A stretch of 64,000 nucleotides of DNA from an uncultured Clostridia bacterium. GTDB lineage: Bacteria; Bacillota; Clostridia; Lachnospirales; CAG-274. This document shows, piece by piece, positions 1-9,148 of the stretch (positions are counted from its first letter, which is position 1; the number at the start of each line of letters is the position of its first letter). The translations under genes and the position numbers were made by a program. The notes below the pieces were generated by a model, which ran no database searches, had not been told where the DNA came from, and worked only from the letters and a program-made list of their open reading frames with translations. The DNA lies in contig CANRPW010000004.1 of the NCBI GenBank assembly GCA_947632615.1, forward strand, positions 55,776 through 119,775, in the 5' to 3' direction.

Positions 1-436
1 TTTCAACCGAAAAAAGGACGCCTGATAGGAGCTTAAAGGTATATAAAATATCATAACGGTCTCCATACCCCGAAGAGACCCACTCTTACCATAGCGTCTT
101 TATATTCGTAGAAAATGTTTACAATTGTGGATATCGACAAAATTTAAAAATTTTGTACAAATTCATTATATCACATATTTTTAGCCTTGTAAATCAAAAT
201 TATAAAAATAGATTATATTTTTTTGTTTAAGACCAAATGCTCGGTTACACCTTGCCAAAGGCAGCTTTAATATATAAAAAATTCAGTAAAATTTTCTTGA
301 TTTTTAGTGCTGTTTATATATTTATACTGTATAATGTAAATTATAGGAAGTAATTATAATATGATTTCGGACAAGCCGGTGCATAAGGGTTTTATTCCCG
401 TTCAAAGGCAGATAATATGTGAAATGAGGCTATATT
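1..436. other. Left-edge intergenic region with a possible structured RNA
   Basis: No convincing reading frame is present. Bases 58-63 (GGTCTC) and 75-80 (GAGACC) form a six-pair hairpin, enclosed by a five-pair helix between 17-21 and 94-98. This could be a small structured RNA on either strand, but I cannot match it to a known family. A short AT palindrome lies near 138-157. From about 275 onward the sequence recurs, with a few changes, at 37,574 in front of a truncated copy of the next gene. Confidence 0.25.
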
Positions 437-1321
437 ATGCAAAAATTCAAAATTCCCGAGGAGAAAAAGATAAGAGTTATATTGGACACAGACGTTAAAA
501 ACGAGGTGGACGATCAGTTTGCCATAGTACAGGCGGTTCTGACTGAGGCCTTTGATATAAGGGGTATAATTCCGGCTCATTTTGGCAGCGAAAAATCTAA
601 AACAAGTCAGAAGGACAGTTATGACGAGGCGGTTCTTGTGCTTGAAAAAATGAATATGCGAGATAAAATAAAACTGTATAACGGAGCCGAAAGGGCTATT
701 GAAAATGAAACGACACCAATCAACAGTCAGGGGGCAGAGCTTATAATTAATGAAGCTATGAAAGATGACAAAAGACCCCTTTTTATTTCATTTTTAGGCC
801 CTCTTACAGATATGGCATCCGCCCTTCTTTTAAAGCCCGAAATAGCCGAAAGAGATATTACCGTAATTTGGATAGGCGGAAGAGACTATCCCATAGGCGG
901 TTGGGAGTACAACCTGAATAACGATATTGCCGCTGCCAATGTTGTTTTTAAGTCAAAGGTCAGGCTGTGGCAGGTGCCAAGAAATGTCTACCGTATGATG
1001 CCCGTATCCTTTGCGGAATTATATGACAGGGTATACCCTTACGGCGAAATAGGCAAATATCTCTGTGAAAATGTGATCGCTTTTAACAATGCCGCCCCTT
1101 CCCGACCTGCCGAATACAGAATTTTGGGAGACTCCCCGTCTGTAGGGCTTATGATGTATGAAGACTGCGGAGAATGGAGTGAAATGCCTGCTCCCGAATT
1201 TGACAAGGATATGAAATATATACATAACGACAAAAACAGACCCATACGAGTTTATAAAAATATAAACTCCCGCTTTATATTGGAGGACTTATATGCAAAG
1301 CTAAGGCTCGCCTATAAATAA
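437..1321 (+). CDS. Inosine-uridine-type nucleoside hydrolase family protein
   Basis: Predicted cytoplasmic hydrolase of the IUNH fold, which cleaves the N-glycosidic bond of nucleosides using a calcium ion. The N-terminus has the family's Asp cluster DTDVKNEVDD (residues about 17-26), here with Val-Lys-Asn where classical members have Pro-Gly-small. The middle carries a second motif, EYNLNNDIAAANVVF (around residue 157), which resembles the substrate-binding Asn/Asp segment. Length (294 aa) is normal. The start follows a GAGG at 425-428. The altered first motif means the substrate is not certain. A secreted GH95 gene follows 82 bases downstream on the same strand, so a shared carbohydrate-salvage role is possible. 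A 5' fragment of this gene with its upstream DNA is duplicated at 37.57-37.95 kb. Confidence 0.8.
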   Translation: MQKFKIPEEKKIRVILDTDVKNEVDDQFAIVQAVLTEAFDIRGIIPAHFGSEKSKTSQKDSYDEAVLVLEKMNMRDKIKLYNGAERAIENETTPINSQGAELIINEAMKDDKRPLFISFLGPLTDMASALLLKPEIAERDITVIWIGGRDYPIGGWEYNLNNDIAAANVVFKSKVRLWQVPRNVYRMMPVSFAELYDRVYPYGEIGKYLCENVIAFNNAAPSRPAEYRILGDSPSVGLMMYEDCGEWSEMPAPEFDKDMKYIHNDKNRPIRVYKNINSRFILEDLYAKLRLAYK

Positions 1322-1403
1322 GTATATATTGACCCTGCCATAATGTCACACTTTATAATTTACATATAAAACAATTAACTTTATAAAGAGAAGGAGGATT
1401 TTT

Positions 1404-4388
1404 ATGAAATCTAAACAAACTTTAAGTCTTGCGCTTGCTGTTGTTATAGCCGGCGGGGCAAGCCTTTCCCTTCCCGGGGAGGTGTTTGGAAAAACCTATG
1501 ACAGCGAGACCGTTATTTGGTCGGATATGCCCCTTGAGGACGGCTTTTGGGAGATGGACCCTAATCTGGACAGAAAAGAAACCTATTATGATAAAAACGG
1601 CAATACTGTTATAAACCCCTATAAGTCTGAGGGCGACGACAGCATATTTATTAATTCTGAATATTATGAATATCTGTGGACAAAGGGTCTGCCCATAGGC
1701 AACGGCAGACTGGGAGCTATGGTTATGGGAGCTATCGACAAAGAGGTCATACAGGTAAACGAAGATACCGTTTGGACAGGCTCGCCTTATGTTGATAAAG
1801 ACGGAAATCTTACCGGCGGCTCACGAAAGGACGGCTGGAAGGTCTACAGGGGAGAAAATGAGGACGGAACTCCCGCCGATATAGGCACAAAAGAAAATAC
1901 AGTTTCTTATGAATCTCTGCATATAGACAATACTCCCGATTTAAGCTTTGATAAAAACGACAAGGAGAGTATAAAGGAGTTTGAAGAAAAGGCAAAAGAA
2001 GCTGTGGAATACAGAAAAAATCTGGATACTTATGTTGAAAGCAGCTTTCTTGGAGAGCCTGTGAAGCAAAAGGCTTATCAGTCCTTTGTGGAGGCCTTTC
2101 TGGACTTCGGTCAGGACAGTAAAAAGGCTGAAAACTTCAGCAAAAGCCTTGATATGGAGCAGGCCGTTGCCACAGTGGAATATGACTATAACAATGTACA
2201 CTACACAAGAGAGAGCTTTGCAAGCTATCCTGATCAGGTCGTTGCAACAAAAGTAACAGCGGACAAGAAAAACTGTCTTAGCTTTTCGGCGGAGCTTCAC
2301 ACCTTTCATAATGACGAAAACTGCGCTCCGGCATGGAGGAAGATATCCGACAATGAGATCGCTCTTACCGCAAAGGTAAAAGACGGCACAAAAGAGGGCG
2401 AGGTAGGAAACGAGAGCAAAATTAAATTTGAGGCAAGGCTCATTGTCCGCAGCAGTGACGGAAAAATAAGCGTAAGCCCCGATGCAAAGAAAATTTATGT
2501 AACCAACGGAAGCGATGCCGAAATTTATATAGTGGGCGCCTCAAACTATGTAAATTTCAAAACCCTTGATGACAGCAAGCCCGAAAAAGACTGCAATACA
2601 TACAGTGCAAACGTGCTTTCAAAGACCTATGACGAAATGAGGGCAGCGCATATTGCCGACTATAAGGCTCTGTTTGACAGAACCTCCCTCACCGTAGAAA
2701 ACAACAGCAATACAGCCTTCGGAGAAATTCCTACAGCCGAGAGAAACCGTATAACCCTGCCGGACGGCACAAACGGCTACAATCTTTTTGACTCGGACGA
2801 AAGGCTTAAATCAACCTTTTCCGAGGGGGACAATTCTCTTGCCGTACTTGCCTTTAATTTTGGAAAATACCTGATCATAGAAGGCTCAAGAGAGGGTTCT
2901 CAGCCCCTCAATCTTCAGGGTGTTTGGAACTCCACAAACAGCCCTTCATGGAACGGTAAATTCACAATAAACATAAACACGGAGATGAACTACTGGGCAG
3001 AAAACATACTTGACCTCTCCGAATGTGAAAAGCCCCTTCTGGAGTCTATAAAGGAGCTTGCAGAGTCGGGTTATATAACGGCAAAAGAACAGTACGGTAT
3101 AACCGACAGCGATGGAGTATACGATCCGGGGGATGCTTGGGTAATGCACCATAACTTTGACCTGTGGAAGGGCACACAGCCCATAGACAATGCCACCGCA
3201 GGGGTATGGCCTGTAGGCGGAGCCTGGCTTTTGGATCACGTATGGGAATATTACAGCTTTAATAATGACAAGGAATATTTGAATGAATTTTATCCTCTTA
3301 TAAAAGGAGCTTGCAGATTTTTCACACAGTTTTTGGTTGTTGATGAAAAAACAGGCTATCTGATTACGGCGGCATCTGTTTCTCCCGAACACGGCGGAAT
3401 ACAGCCCGGCCCTGCTATGGATACTCAATTAATAAGAAATCTCTATGATATAACATTAAAGGCAAGAGATATTATTGGCGATAATACAGATAATGAGCTT
3501 TTTGACAAAATGGAGGAACAGCTTGGAATAAAGGGAAACGGACCTGTTATTGCTCCCGATATAATTGATGAGGGCGGCTTTATAAGCGAATGGACAAGGG
3601 GCGATGTTTCCTACGATTTGCAGAAGAACAAGTCCGAGGACGTTCCCTCATGGACCCTTAACGAATACGAAAGAAATCCCGACGGCAGCTTTGCAACAGA
3701 TGAAAAGGGAAACAAAATCGTTAAGGAACAGTATGATATGAAATATCACGGAGCAGTAAACAACGACAGCCACAAGCATTGTTCTCACCTTTGGGAGCTT
3801 TATCCCGGCAGAGCAGTCAGCCCCTTTGACAGCGACACAACACTGTTTAACGCATATAAGAAAACGGCAATAGCAAAGGAAACGGCAGGTCAGGGCTGGG
3901 GACTTGCCTGGAGAACAAATCTAAGGGCAAGATGTCTTGACGGAGAAGGAGCATATCAAATGGTAGAACAGCTCCTTACAACAAGAATGTCTCCCGATAT
4001 GTTCGACCAGCACCCCAACTTCCAGATAGACGGAAACTACGGTCTTACTGCGGGCATAGCCGAAATGCTTCTCCAAAGTCATGACGGAGGAATAACCCTT
4101 CTGCCCGCACTTCCCGCAGAATGGTCAAGGGGCGAATACAAAGGCTTTAAAGCAAGAGGCGGTTACGGCGTATCTGTAAACTGGGAAAATTCCAAAGTAA
4201 AAACTGCCAAAATAACCTCAGAAAATGGCGGCAGCCTTACCCTGAGGGCAAAGGGTCTTTCATCAATGACCATAACCGACTCAAAGGGCAATATAATAAC
4301 AGCCCAAAACCTTGGCACGACCGAAGGCTTTGACATCATCACCTTCGACACGGTAAAGGGCGAAACATATACATTAAGCGGCCATTAA
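1404..4388 (+). CDS. Secreted glycoside hydrolase family 95 (alpha-L-fucosidase-like)
   Basis: GH95 enzymes are inverting 1,2-alpha-L-fucosidases or alpha-L-galactosidases that act on host or plant glycans. Residues 1-29 are a signal peptide (basic N-terminus, Ala/Val-rich core), so it acts outside the cell. The N-terminal beta domain has PIGNGRLGAMV followed by VNEDTVWTG, both highly typical of the family. The (alpha/alpha)6 part shows HCSHLWELYPG, WGLAWRTNLRAR and FQIDGNYGLTAGIAEML. At 994 aa it is longer than usual GH95 proteins (about 750-800); the extra length lies in insertions in the N-terminal domain after TVWTG and around residues 130-230. GAAGGAGG precedes the ATG. The activity within the family cannot be set from sequence. 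Confidence 0.93.
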   Translation: MKSKQTLSLALAVVIAGGASLSLPGEVFGKTYDSETVIWSDMPLEDGFWEMDPNLDRKETYYDKNGNTVINPYKSEGDDSIFINSEYYEYLWTKGLPIGNGRLGAMVMGAIDKEVIQVNEDTVWTGSPYVDKDGNLTGGSRKDGWKVYRGENEDGTPADIGTKENTVSYESLHIDNTPDLSFDKNDKESIKEFEEKAKEAVEYRKNLDTYVESSFLGEPVKQKAYQSFVEAFLDFGQDSKKAENFSKSLDMEQAVATVEYDYNNVHYTRESFASYPDQVVATKVTADKKNCLSFSAELHTFHNDENCAPAWRKISDNEIALTAKVKDGTKEGEVGNESKIKFEARLIVRSSDGKISVSPDAKKIYVTNGSDAEIYIVGASNYVNFKTLDDSKPEKDCNTYSANVLSKTYDEMRAAHIADYKALFDRTSLTVENNSNTAFGEIPTAERNRITLPDGTNGYNLFDSDERLKSTFSEGDNSLAVLAFNFGKYLIIEGSREGSQPLNLQGVWNSTNSPSWNGKFTININTEMNYWAENILDLSECEKPLLESIKELAESGYITAKEQYGITDSDGVYDPGDAWVMHHNFDLWKGTQPIDNATAGVWPVGGAWLLDHVWEYYSFNNDKEYLNEFYPLIKGACRFFTQFLVVDEKTGYLITAASVSPEHGGIQPGPAMDTQLIRNLYDITLKARDIIGDNTDNELFDKMEEQLGIKGNGPVIAPDIIDEGGFISEWTRGDVSYDLQKNKSEDVPSWTLNEYERNPDGSFATDEKGNKIVKEQYDMKYHGAVNNDSHKHCSHLWELYPGRAVSPFDSDTTLFNAYKKTAIAKETAGQGWGLAWRTNLRARCLDGEGAYQMVEQLLTTRMSPDMFDQHPNFQIDGNYGLTAGIAEMLLQSHDGGITLLPALPAEWSRGEYKGFKARGGYGVSVNWENSKVKTAKITSENGGSLTLRAKGLSSMTITDSKGNIITAQNLGTTEGFDIITFDTVKGETYTLSGH

Positions 4389-4505
4389 TAACACAATGTA
4401 TAAATAAAGGTTTTAACATATACCCCTCCCCGTTCTGCTCCTAGGCTGATACCCTCACATATTTCAAAAACTCCCGGAATTATTTTGCACTGACATTGTA
4501 TCGGA

Positions 4506-4548
4506 CAGTACGTACGCACGGAATGTTATATTTCATACGTACGTACTG
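4506..4548. promoter_or_regulatory. Inverted repeat, possible operator
   Basis: CAGTACGTACG (4506-4516) is repeated exactly in reverse complement at 4538-4548, with 21 bases between. Each arm holds the palindrome CGTACG. It lies just upstream of the promoter-like hexamers at 4565-4594, so binding of a dimeric regulator to both arms is plausible. Confidence 0.4.
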
Positions 4549-4564
4549 ATATTAATTAATATTA

Positions 4565-4594
4565 TTGACAAATCAGCAATTATTATAGTATTAT
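4565..4594 (+). promoter_or_regulatory. Sigma-A type promoter for the DUF2752/TM2 genes
   Basis: TTGACA at 4565-4570 and TATTAT at 4589-4594 are separated by 18 bases, 66 bases ahead of the next start codon. The -35 is a perfect consensus. Confidence 0.6.
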
Positions 4595-4659
4595 TATGGT
4601 ACAATGTTAAAAAACTTAGGGTTTTCCGGCGTTTATAATTTACACGGAGGAAGATTTCC

Positions 4660-5022
4660 TTGAGAAAAATATACTGCGCAAAAAAGAAAATTACAGCTTT
4701 AATATTTTTTTTGGTTATCGTGCTTTTATGGGTAAACTTTATTGGCTTCTGTCCAATAAGGAAAATAACGGGCGTTATTTGTCCCGGCTGCGGTATGACA
4801 AGAGCGTGGTTGGCTTTTTTTAAGCTCGATATTTGTAATGCGTTCAGATATCATCCTATGTTCTGGGCATTACCTATATTTATTTTTTTTGCTTTATATG
4901 ATTTCAGACCGTTTAATAAAGATCTGATAAATATATTGATAATTGCCGGTATGCTTATAGGTATGATACTTTGTTATGCTGTTCGACTATACCTGCATAC
5001 AGAACTATATATCGTATGTTAA
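4660..5022 (+). CDS. DUF2752 small membrane protein
   Basis: A 120-residue protein with the DUF2752 hallmark: a transmembrane helix (residues 10-28), then CPIRKITGVICPGCGMTRA, where the CPGCGMTRA block is diagnostic. Two more hydrophobic segments follow (about 60-78 and 86-105). The family has no established biochemical role. The start is TTG, nine bases after GGAGG at 4646-4650; no upstream ATG fits. It is probably cotranscribed with the TM2 gene 75 bases downstream. Confidence 0.85.
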   Translation: MRKIYCAKKKITALIFFLVIVLLWVNFIGFCPIRKITGVICPGCGMTRAWLAFFKLDICNAFRYHPMFWALPIFIFFALYDFRPFNKDLINILIIAGMLIGMILCYAVRLYLHTELYIVC

Positions 5023-5097
5023 TTAAGAAAGTCTCTTCGATTTTTACATCGGTCTGAATTTCTGTAAATATATTTTTATTTTAAAGGAGGTTTATAT

Positions 5098-5520
5098 ATG
5101 TATTGTAGAAATTGCGGAGAACAGATAAACCCTAATGCATCCGTATGTGTAAAATGCGGTTTCGCCAAAAACACGGGTAATTTGTATTGTCCGAATTGCG
5201 GAGAGCAAACAAATCCCGGTGCGGCGGTATGTGTTAAGTGCGGATTTTCTCTTGCCGAGCCGGAATCATCTGAATTATCCGATAAAAGCCGTATAGCAGC
5301 AGGTCTCCTTGGTATATTCTTAGGCGCTTTTGGTATACATAACTTTTACCTTGGACGTACAACCAGAGCATTGGTTCAGCTTCTGGTGTCTATAATTGGT
5401 GGTATATTTACTTGCGGCATCGCTTCAATGGCAATGGGTATCTGGGGTCTTGTTGAAGGTATCTTGATCCTTACAAATAAAGATGCAGTTGACGGCAACG
5501 GACTTAAACTCAAAGATTAA
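5098..5520 (+). CDS. Double zinc-ribbon, TM2-domain membrane protein
   Basis: Two tandem zinc ribbons open the protein: CRNCG with CVKCG (residues 3-22), then CPNCG with CVKCG (about 31-51), each offering four Cys ligands. The C-terminal half (residues 60-135) is a TM2 domain: two membrane helices joined by a short charged loop, with the family signature GAFGIHNFYLGR. TM2 proteins are small inner-membrane proteins of mostly unknown role. AAAGGAGG precedes the ATG with good spacing. A strong terminator follows at 5549-5594. Confidence 0.9.
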   Translation: MYCRNCGEQINPNASVCVKCGFAKNTGNLYCPNCGEQTNPGAAVCVKCGFSLAEPESSELSDKSRIAAGLLGIFLGAFGIHNFYLGRTTRALVQLLVSIIGGIFTCGIASMAMGIWGLVEGILILTNKDAVDGNGLKLKD

Positions 5521-5548
5521 CGGTCTTAAAAATTTATAATTATAAAAA

Positions 5549-5594
5549 CAAGGCGGAGCCGTGCTTTCCTAAAAACAACGGTTTCCGCCTTTTT
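5549..5594 (+). terminator. Rho-independent terminator after the TM2 gene
   Basis: AAGGCGGA at 5550-5557 pairs with TCCGCCTT at 5584-5591 and is followed by a T run to 5594. Confidence 0.85.
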
Positions 5595-5706
5595 ATCACT
5601 TATTTTCCAAACGGATGCAGAAAAATCAGGTAGGGGGTAAATTTCAAAAATACTCTGTTAAACATTTTCGCTATACAGCCACCGGCATTAATAACGTAAT
5701 GTATAA

Positions 5707-5745
5707 ATAGAGGTAATATCGCATTGATATCACCTCTATTTTATT
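5707..5745. terminator. Hairpin, possible bidirectional terminator
   Basis: TAGAGGTAATATC (5708-5720) and GATATCACCTCTA (5726-5738) form a stem with one bulged base and a short loop, then TTTTATT. It lies beyond the 3' end of the leftward NTF2-like gene and could stop that transcript. Confidence 0.45.
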
Positions 5746-5826
5746 AAGTCTGATTACAATAGTAATATTCAAGACTAAAATTTTTTGGCTTCACAGGCTT
5801 CATTTTCCTGTGTAGTCATTCCGGCA
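5746..5826. repeat. Short scar matching the 46.6 and 47.6 kb element genes
   Basis: Bases 5746-5787 match 46,577-46,622 (3' end of the broken DUF6809 gene), and 5789-5826 match 47,628-47,657 inside the class II amidotransferase gene, apart from a few changes. The two pieces lie side by side here but 1 kb apart there, so this is the scar of a deleted copy of that gene set. Confidence 0.55.
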
Positions 5827-5852
5827 CATCTTATGAGTGCGAATATCCTTTA

Positions 5853-6539
5853 TTATGACCATGTTATAAAATGAGCATTTCTCACAGCTATTTTCCATTC
5901 GCCGTTTACCTTTACATATTCGTCCTCATATCGCACATCGGAGGTTGAAACCGTTTCGCCGTTGTCAAGAGTAACATGGGAATAGCCTATTGCCGTAGCG
6001 TGGGTATCGTCTGCAAGTGTAATTACCTGCTGACCGTTGAAATGTGAGGACTCCACATAATTTTTCATTGTTGCATCGCTTGTGGCAAATATTTCGTCAT
6101 AGCCCTTATATTCTCCCGCAATGTTGTCACCCATATATATGCGCCATACTCCGTCATCGGTAAAAAGACGTGTTTGCTCGTCTATTTTGTGCTGATCCGC
6201 CAATACAGAAAACTTATCAAAAACCTCTCTTATAGCTATCTTTTCGGCAGCTTCGTCCGTGACCGCACTGCTTGAAGTCTGTTGTGTCTGTGAAAGACTT
6301 ACTGTCTTTGTCTGAGCGTCCCAATCAATATAATAGCCCAGATTTTCCGAAAAAAAGCGGAGAGGAACAAGCGTACTGCCGTTTACAATAACAGGAGCGG
6401 CGTCAAGGCTTACATCTGCGCCATCCACCTTAGCAACGCTGTTGTCTATCTGCACGGTTACATTTTCGGCTGCATATGTCTGAACCGAAAGGCAGCCAAG
6501 AATAATCAATGAAGTAATTAAAAGCATTTTCTTTTTCAT
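5853..6539 (-). CDS. Exported protein: copper-amine-oxidase-N stalk plus NTF2/SnoaL-like domain
   Basis: Residues 1-23 are a signal peptide (MKKK, hydrophobic core, TYAAE). Residues 24-82 resemble the copper amine oxidase N-terminal repeat used by many Clostridia as an extracellular stalk (IVNGSTLVPLRFFSENLGY, then WDAQTKTVSL). Residues 95-228 look like a nuclear-transport-factor-2/SnoaL fold: IREVFDKFSVL, LFTDDGVWRIYMGD, a VSTSDVRYEDEYVKVNGEW strand pair. These pockets bind small ligands and some are enzymes, but no catalytic set can be assigned here. The fusion of stalk and NTF2 domain suggests a wall-facing binding or enzymatic module. It starts 17 bases after the end of the SDR gene and is probably cotranscribed with it. 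Confidence 0.75.
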   Translation of the reverse strand: MKKKMLLITSLIILGCLSVQTYAAENVTVQIDNSVAKVDGADVSLDAAPVIVNGSTLVPLRFFSENLGYYIDWDAQTKTVSLSQTQQTSSSAVTDEAAEKIAIREVFDKFSVLADQHKIDEQTRLFTDDGVWRIYMGDNIAGEYKGYDEIFATSDATMKNYVESSHFNGQQVITLADDTHATAIGYSHVTLDNGETVSTSDVRYEDEYVKVNGEWKIAVRNAHFITWS

Positions 6540-6556
6540 TCAAAAGCACCTCTTTC

Positions 6557-7408
6557 TTAATTAACCGTTAATTTATACTGACCTGTTCTTATTGCAGCTA
6601 TTACGCCGCCGTCTATAAGCAGATCCGTGCCGTTTATAAAGCCTGAATGTTCTCCAAGAAGGAAAGCTCCCGCTTCGGCTATTTCATCGGAAGAACCTGT
6701 GCGCATAGCAGCGGAAGTATCTATCATTCCCTGATAAGCCTCTCCCGCCGCATTAAATTCATCATAGGCAAGGGGCGTAACTATTATGCCGGGGCTTATA
6801 GTATTTATTCTTGCCCTGCGCTCTTTCCAGGTTGTTGCCGCAGCCTTCTGTGCCTGCAAGTGATTTACACGCTTTGCGATTATATAGGCTGAGCCTGAAT
6901 TTTGAAATCCTACCTCTTTTATGTATTCAATATCCATAAGCTTTTCCGTAGGCGTGTTCAATATCTCAGCTTCTACCTCATAGGGAATATTGAACATATA
7001 GCCCGTCTGACTGGATACTATAAGCCCAGCGCCGCCTTTTGCCATTACCTTGCCGAAAGCGTCAACAGCATAGCCCGTTCCCACCATATCAAGCTTAAGT
7101 ATATGCCCCGGCGAGCTTTGGTTTGGCGATGCCCCTGCCGTATCCACAAAGTATTTTACATCGCCCAGGTCGGCAGCCTTCTTAGCAAAGGCCTCCACCG
7201 AAGACTTTTCCATAGCGTTTACAACACAGGTTTCAACAGTATAACCGCTGTAGCTTAATTCCTTTGCAGTCTTTTCAAGATTTTTCTCACTTATGTCCCC
7301 AAGCAGTATTATTCTTCCTGCTGCAAATCTTCTTATTATTGCAGTACCCATACTGCCGGCGCCAAGTAATGCAATAACCTCTTTGTTTTCGTTTAAGTCA
7401 AATTTCAT
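6557..7408 (-). CDS. Short-chain dehydrogenase/reductase (SDR)
   Basis: NAD(P)-dependent oxidoreductase with a Rossmann fold. The nucleotide-binding turn is GAGSMGTAI (residues about 16-24), a variant of the classical TGxxxGxG. The catalytic Tyr and Lys are in SAYIIAK (about residue 172), and a Ser lies in IVSSQTG. INTISPGIIVTPL is the typical segment after the active site, and FINGTDLLIDGG closes the fold. Length (283 aa) is normal. The substrate is unknown. It diverges from a LysR gene 123 bases away, the standard arrangement for a regulator and its target. Confidence 0.9.
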   Translation of the reverse strand: MKFDLNENKEVIALLGAGSMGTAIIRRFAAGRIILLGDISEKNLEKTAKELSYSGYTVETCVVNAMEKSSVEAFAKKAADLGDVKYFVDTAGASPNQSSPGHILKLDMVGTGYAVDAFGKVMAKGGAGLIVSSQTGYMFNIPYEVEAEILNTPTEKLMDIEYIKEVGFQNSGSAYIIAKRVNHLQAQKAAATTWKERRARINTISPGIIVTPLAYDEFNAAGEAYQGMIDTSAAMRTGSSDEIAEAGAFLLGEHSGFINGTDLLIDGGVIAAIRTGQYKLTVN

Positions 7409-7469
7409 TATATCCTCTCCTTAAGCTATTTATTTTCCTTGTTTATAAAATAATTGTAACAAAAATACA

Positions 7470-7499
7470 TTGAACTTTCCAATAGAAATATGTTATAAT
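7470..7499 (+). promoter_or_regulatory. Promoter of the LysR gene
   Basis: TTGAAC at 7470-7475 and TATAAT at 7494-7499 are 18 bases apart, 32 bases before the LysR start. The divergent SDR promoter must overlap this space. Confidence 0.6.
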
Positions 7500-7531
7500 C
7501 TATTTAAAATGTTGATAGCGAGGCGAGGTAT

Positions 7532-8422
7532 ATGACCACAAAACAGATAGACTATGTTCTTGAGCTTGCAAAAACTCTGAATTTCAGCAGGGCAGCTGAA
7601 AATCTTTTTATAAGCCAGCCCTCTCTTACATATCAGATCAAGCTGCTTGAAGAAGAGGTTGGGTTTAAAATATTTGAGCGTTCAGGAAAAGGCGCTGCCT
7701 TAACGCCTGCGGGTAATTTTTTCTGCTCAAACCTTAGAAACATACGTGACGAGCTTAAAGACACGATAGAGCAAAGCCAGAACATAGGCTCAAAATATGT
7801 TGATATTCTTAATGTCTGCATACCCATGCGTTCGTGCATATATTATCTGCCCCAAATAATGAAAGAATTTGAAAAAAATATGCCGGACATAGCTTTAAAT
7901 ATTTCATTTATATACGACAACAGCCGAGTTGACGGATTTTTAAAACAGGACCATGATATTCTTTTTGCAAGAGATTCCGAGCTTATGCGCTTTTCAAACA
8001 TAAAAATAAATCCTCTTTATAAAAGCAAATTTTACATCATAGCAAACAAAAACGATCCTTTGGCAAAGCTTGAAATAATTACCGAAAGTGACCTCGAAGG
8101 CAGAACCTTTATGATAGGCGGCGGCTCTCCTTCGGAAATGATAGCAGTCCAGAACAGAATTATAAACAACGTATCGGTAAATACAATAAATTCTCTCAAT
8201 CACGATATGTCCCTTACATATGTAGCAGCAGGCAGGGGCATAGTCCTTGCGCCGGGCTTTGCCAACGACCACAACGGCGAATTTGCCTGGATACCCTTCG
8301 ACTGCCCCGAGCATATAAATTGCATCCTCGGCTCTCACAAAACCGATAAAAGGCACTGCACAAAGCATTTTATAGAGCTTGCCCAAGCAGCATACACCCC
8401 GCCGGCTGATATATCGCTGTAA
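7532..8422 (+). CDS. LysR-family transcriptional regulator
   Basis: Residues 1-60 are the LysR winged helix-turn-helix: FSRAAENLFISQPSLTYQIK, then LEEEVGFKIFERSGKGAALTPAG. The rest is the two-lobed effector-binding domain, with the family's conserved pattern around GRTFMIGGGSPS and VAAGRGIVLAPGF. Length (296 aa) is standard. It probably regulates the divergent SDR and NTF2-like genes and itself. The coinducer is unknown. A terminator follows directly. Confidence 0.92.
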   Translation: MTTKQIDYVLELAKTLNFSRAAENLFISQPSLTYQIKLLEEEVGFKIFERSGKGAALTPAGNFFCSNLRNIRDELKDTIEQSQNIGSKYVDILNVCIPMRSCIYYLPQIMKEFEKNMPDIALNISFIYDNSRVDGFLKQDHDILFARDSELMRFSNIKINPLYKSKFYIIANKNDPLAKLEIITESDLEGRTFMIGGGSPSEMIAVQNRIINNVSVNTINSLNHDMSLTYVAAGRGIVLAPGFANDHNGEFAWIPFDCPEHINCILGSHKTDKRHCTKHFIELAQAAYTPPADISL

Positions 8423-8436
8423 TTATACAATACAAA

Positions 8437-8477
8437 CAGCCTTCCCGAGACATTTACTCACAGAAGGCTGCTTTTTT
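8437..8477 (+). terminator. Rho-independent terminator after LysR
   Basis: CAGCCTTC (8437-8444) pairs with GAAGGCTG (8463-8470), followed by six T. Confidence 0.85.
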
Positions 8478-8529
8478 AATAACTTTGGATTTCTGAATTA
8501 CCCTGAATTGATTTTACATATAGGGAATA

Positions 8530-8696
8530 ATATAAAAATTTTTAGCTATGGGCGGAAATATTTTATGAACAGAAACGTTCCCAAAACCGTTATTTATTGA
8601 AATTTGACAAAAAATAAAAACCTGAGAAATGGGTTGTTTCTCAGGTTTTTTAAGTTGCAGGGGTGGGATTTGAACCTCCGACCTTCGGGTTATGAG
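8530..8696 (-). repeat. tRNA-Met 3'-half attachment repeat, copy 1
   Basis: On the minus strand 8696-8654 reads as the anticodon loop (CTCATAA, anticodon CAT), variable loop, T arm (GGAGG/TTCAAAT) and 3' acceptor strand of a tRNA-Met. The 5' half of the tRNA is absent, so this is an integration remnant, not a gene. To its left is a hairpin terminator (CCTGAGAAA/TTTCTCAGG, 8622-8648) and about 90 bases that recur at 37.96 kb and 56.90 kb. All three copies have the same orientation. Confidence 0.75.
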
Positions 8697-8772
8697 AACC
8701 TCTTCCTATTTTTTACGTAGTTTGTCAGTATTAAAAAGGCTTAGTTTTAAGCCATTTTTAATATATTAATAC

Positions 8773-8815
8773 AAAAATCTCCGCCTTTCCATTTCAGGGA
8801 TAAGCGGAGATTTTT
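8773..8815. terminator. Strong hairpin, bidirectional terminator
   Basis: AAAAATCTCCGC (8773-8784) pairs perfectly with GCGGAGATTTTT (8804-8815). It has T runs on both strands. No gene ends near it, so it probably belongs to lost DNA. The remaining bases to 9148 show nothing else. Confidence 0.6.
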
Positions 8816-9148
8816 ATCAATTCTTCTCTGTGCCAATACTTTTTCCGATTAAATTATACGCTGCTTCAAAAATAATTTCAACCTAAATATATTTAGACTT
8901 GTGATAACACAACTGTAATATTATATTATTAAAAGGCTTAATAAAATCCCGGCTTTGTACAGACTTTCTGAAAATATAATTAAATTTTTATAATAGTCAT
9001 AAACTCCTTTATGAATTAAAGAACATATATCTCCTGCTGATTCTGAGGCAGTATTCACATACCTAATATGTAATAACTATAGTTGTTCCTCTTCATCATA
9101 CAACTTATCTTACAGGTAAGTGTTATTTCTTAACCACTTAAATAAGAT

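Noticed and set aside
231..256. Imperfect 26-base direct repeat with 10,243-10,268 (GGTTACAC core)
   Set aside because: Five mismatches and no structural context; too weak to call an IS end.
8654..8696. A tRNA-Met gene on the minus strand (also at 38,126 and 57,079)
   Set aside because: Only the 3' half from the anticodon loop is present at each site; no D arm or 5' acceptor strand lies to the right. Treated as attachment remnants.
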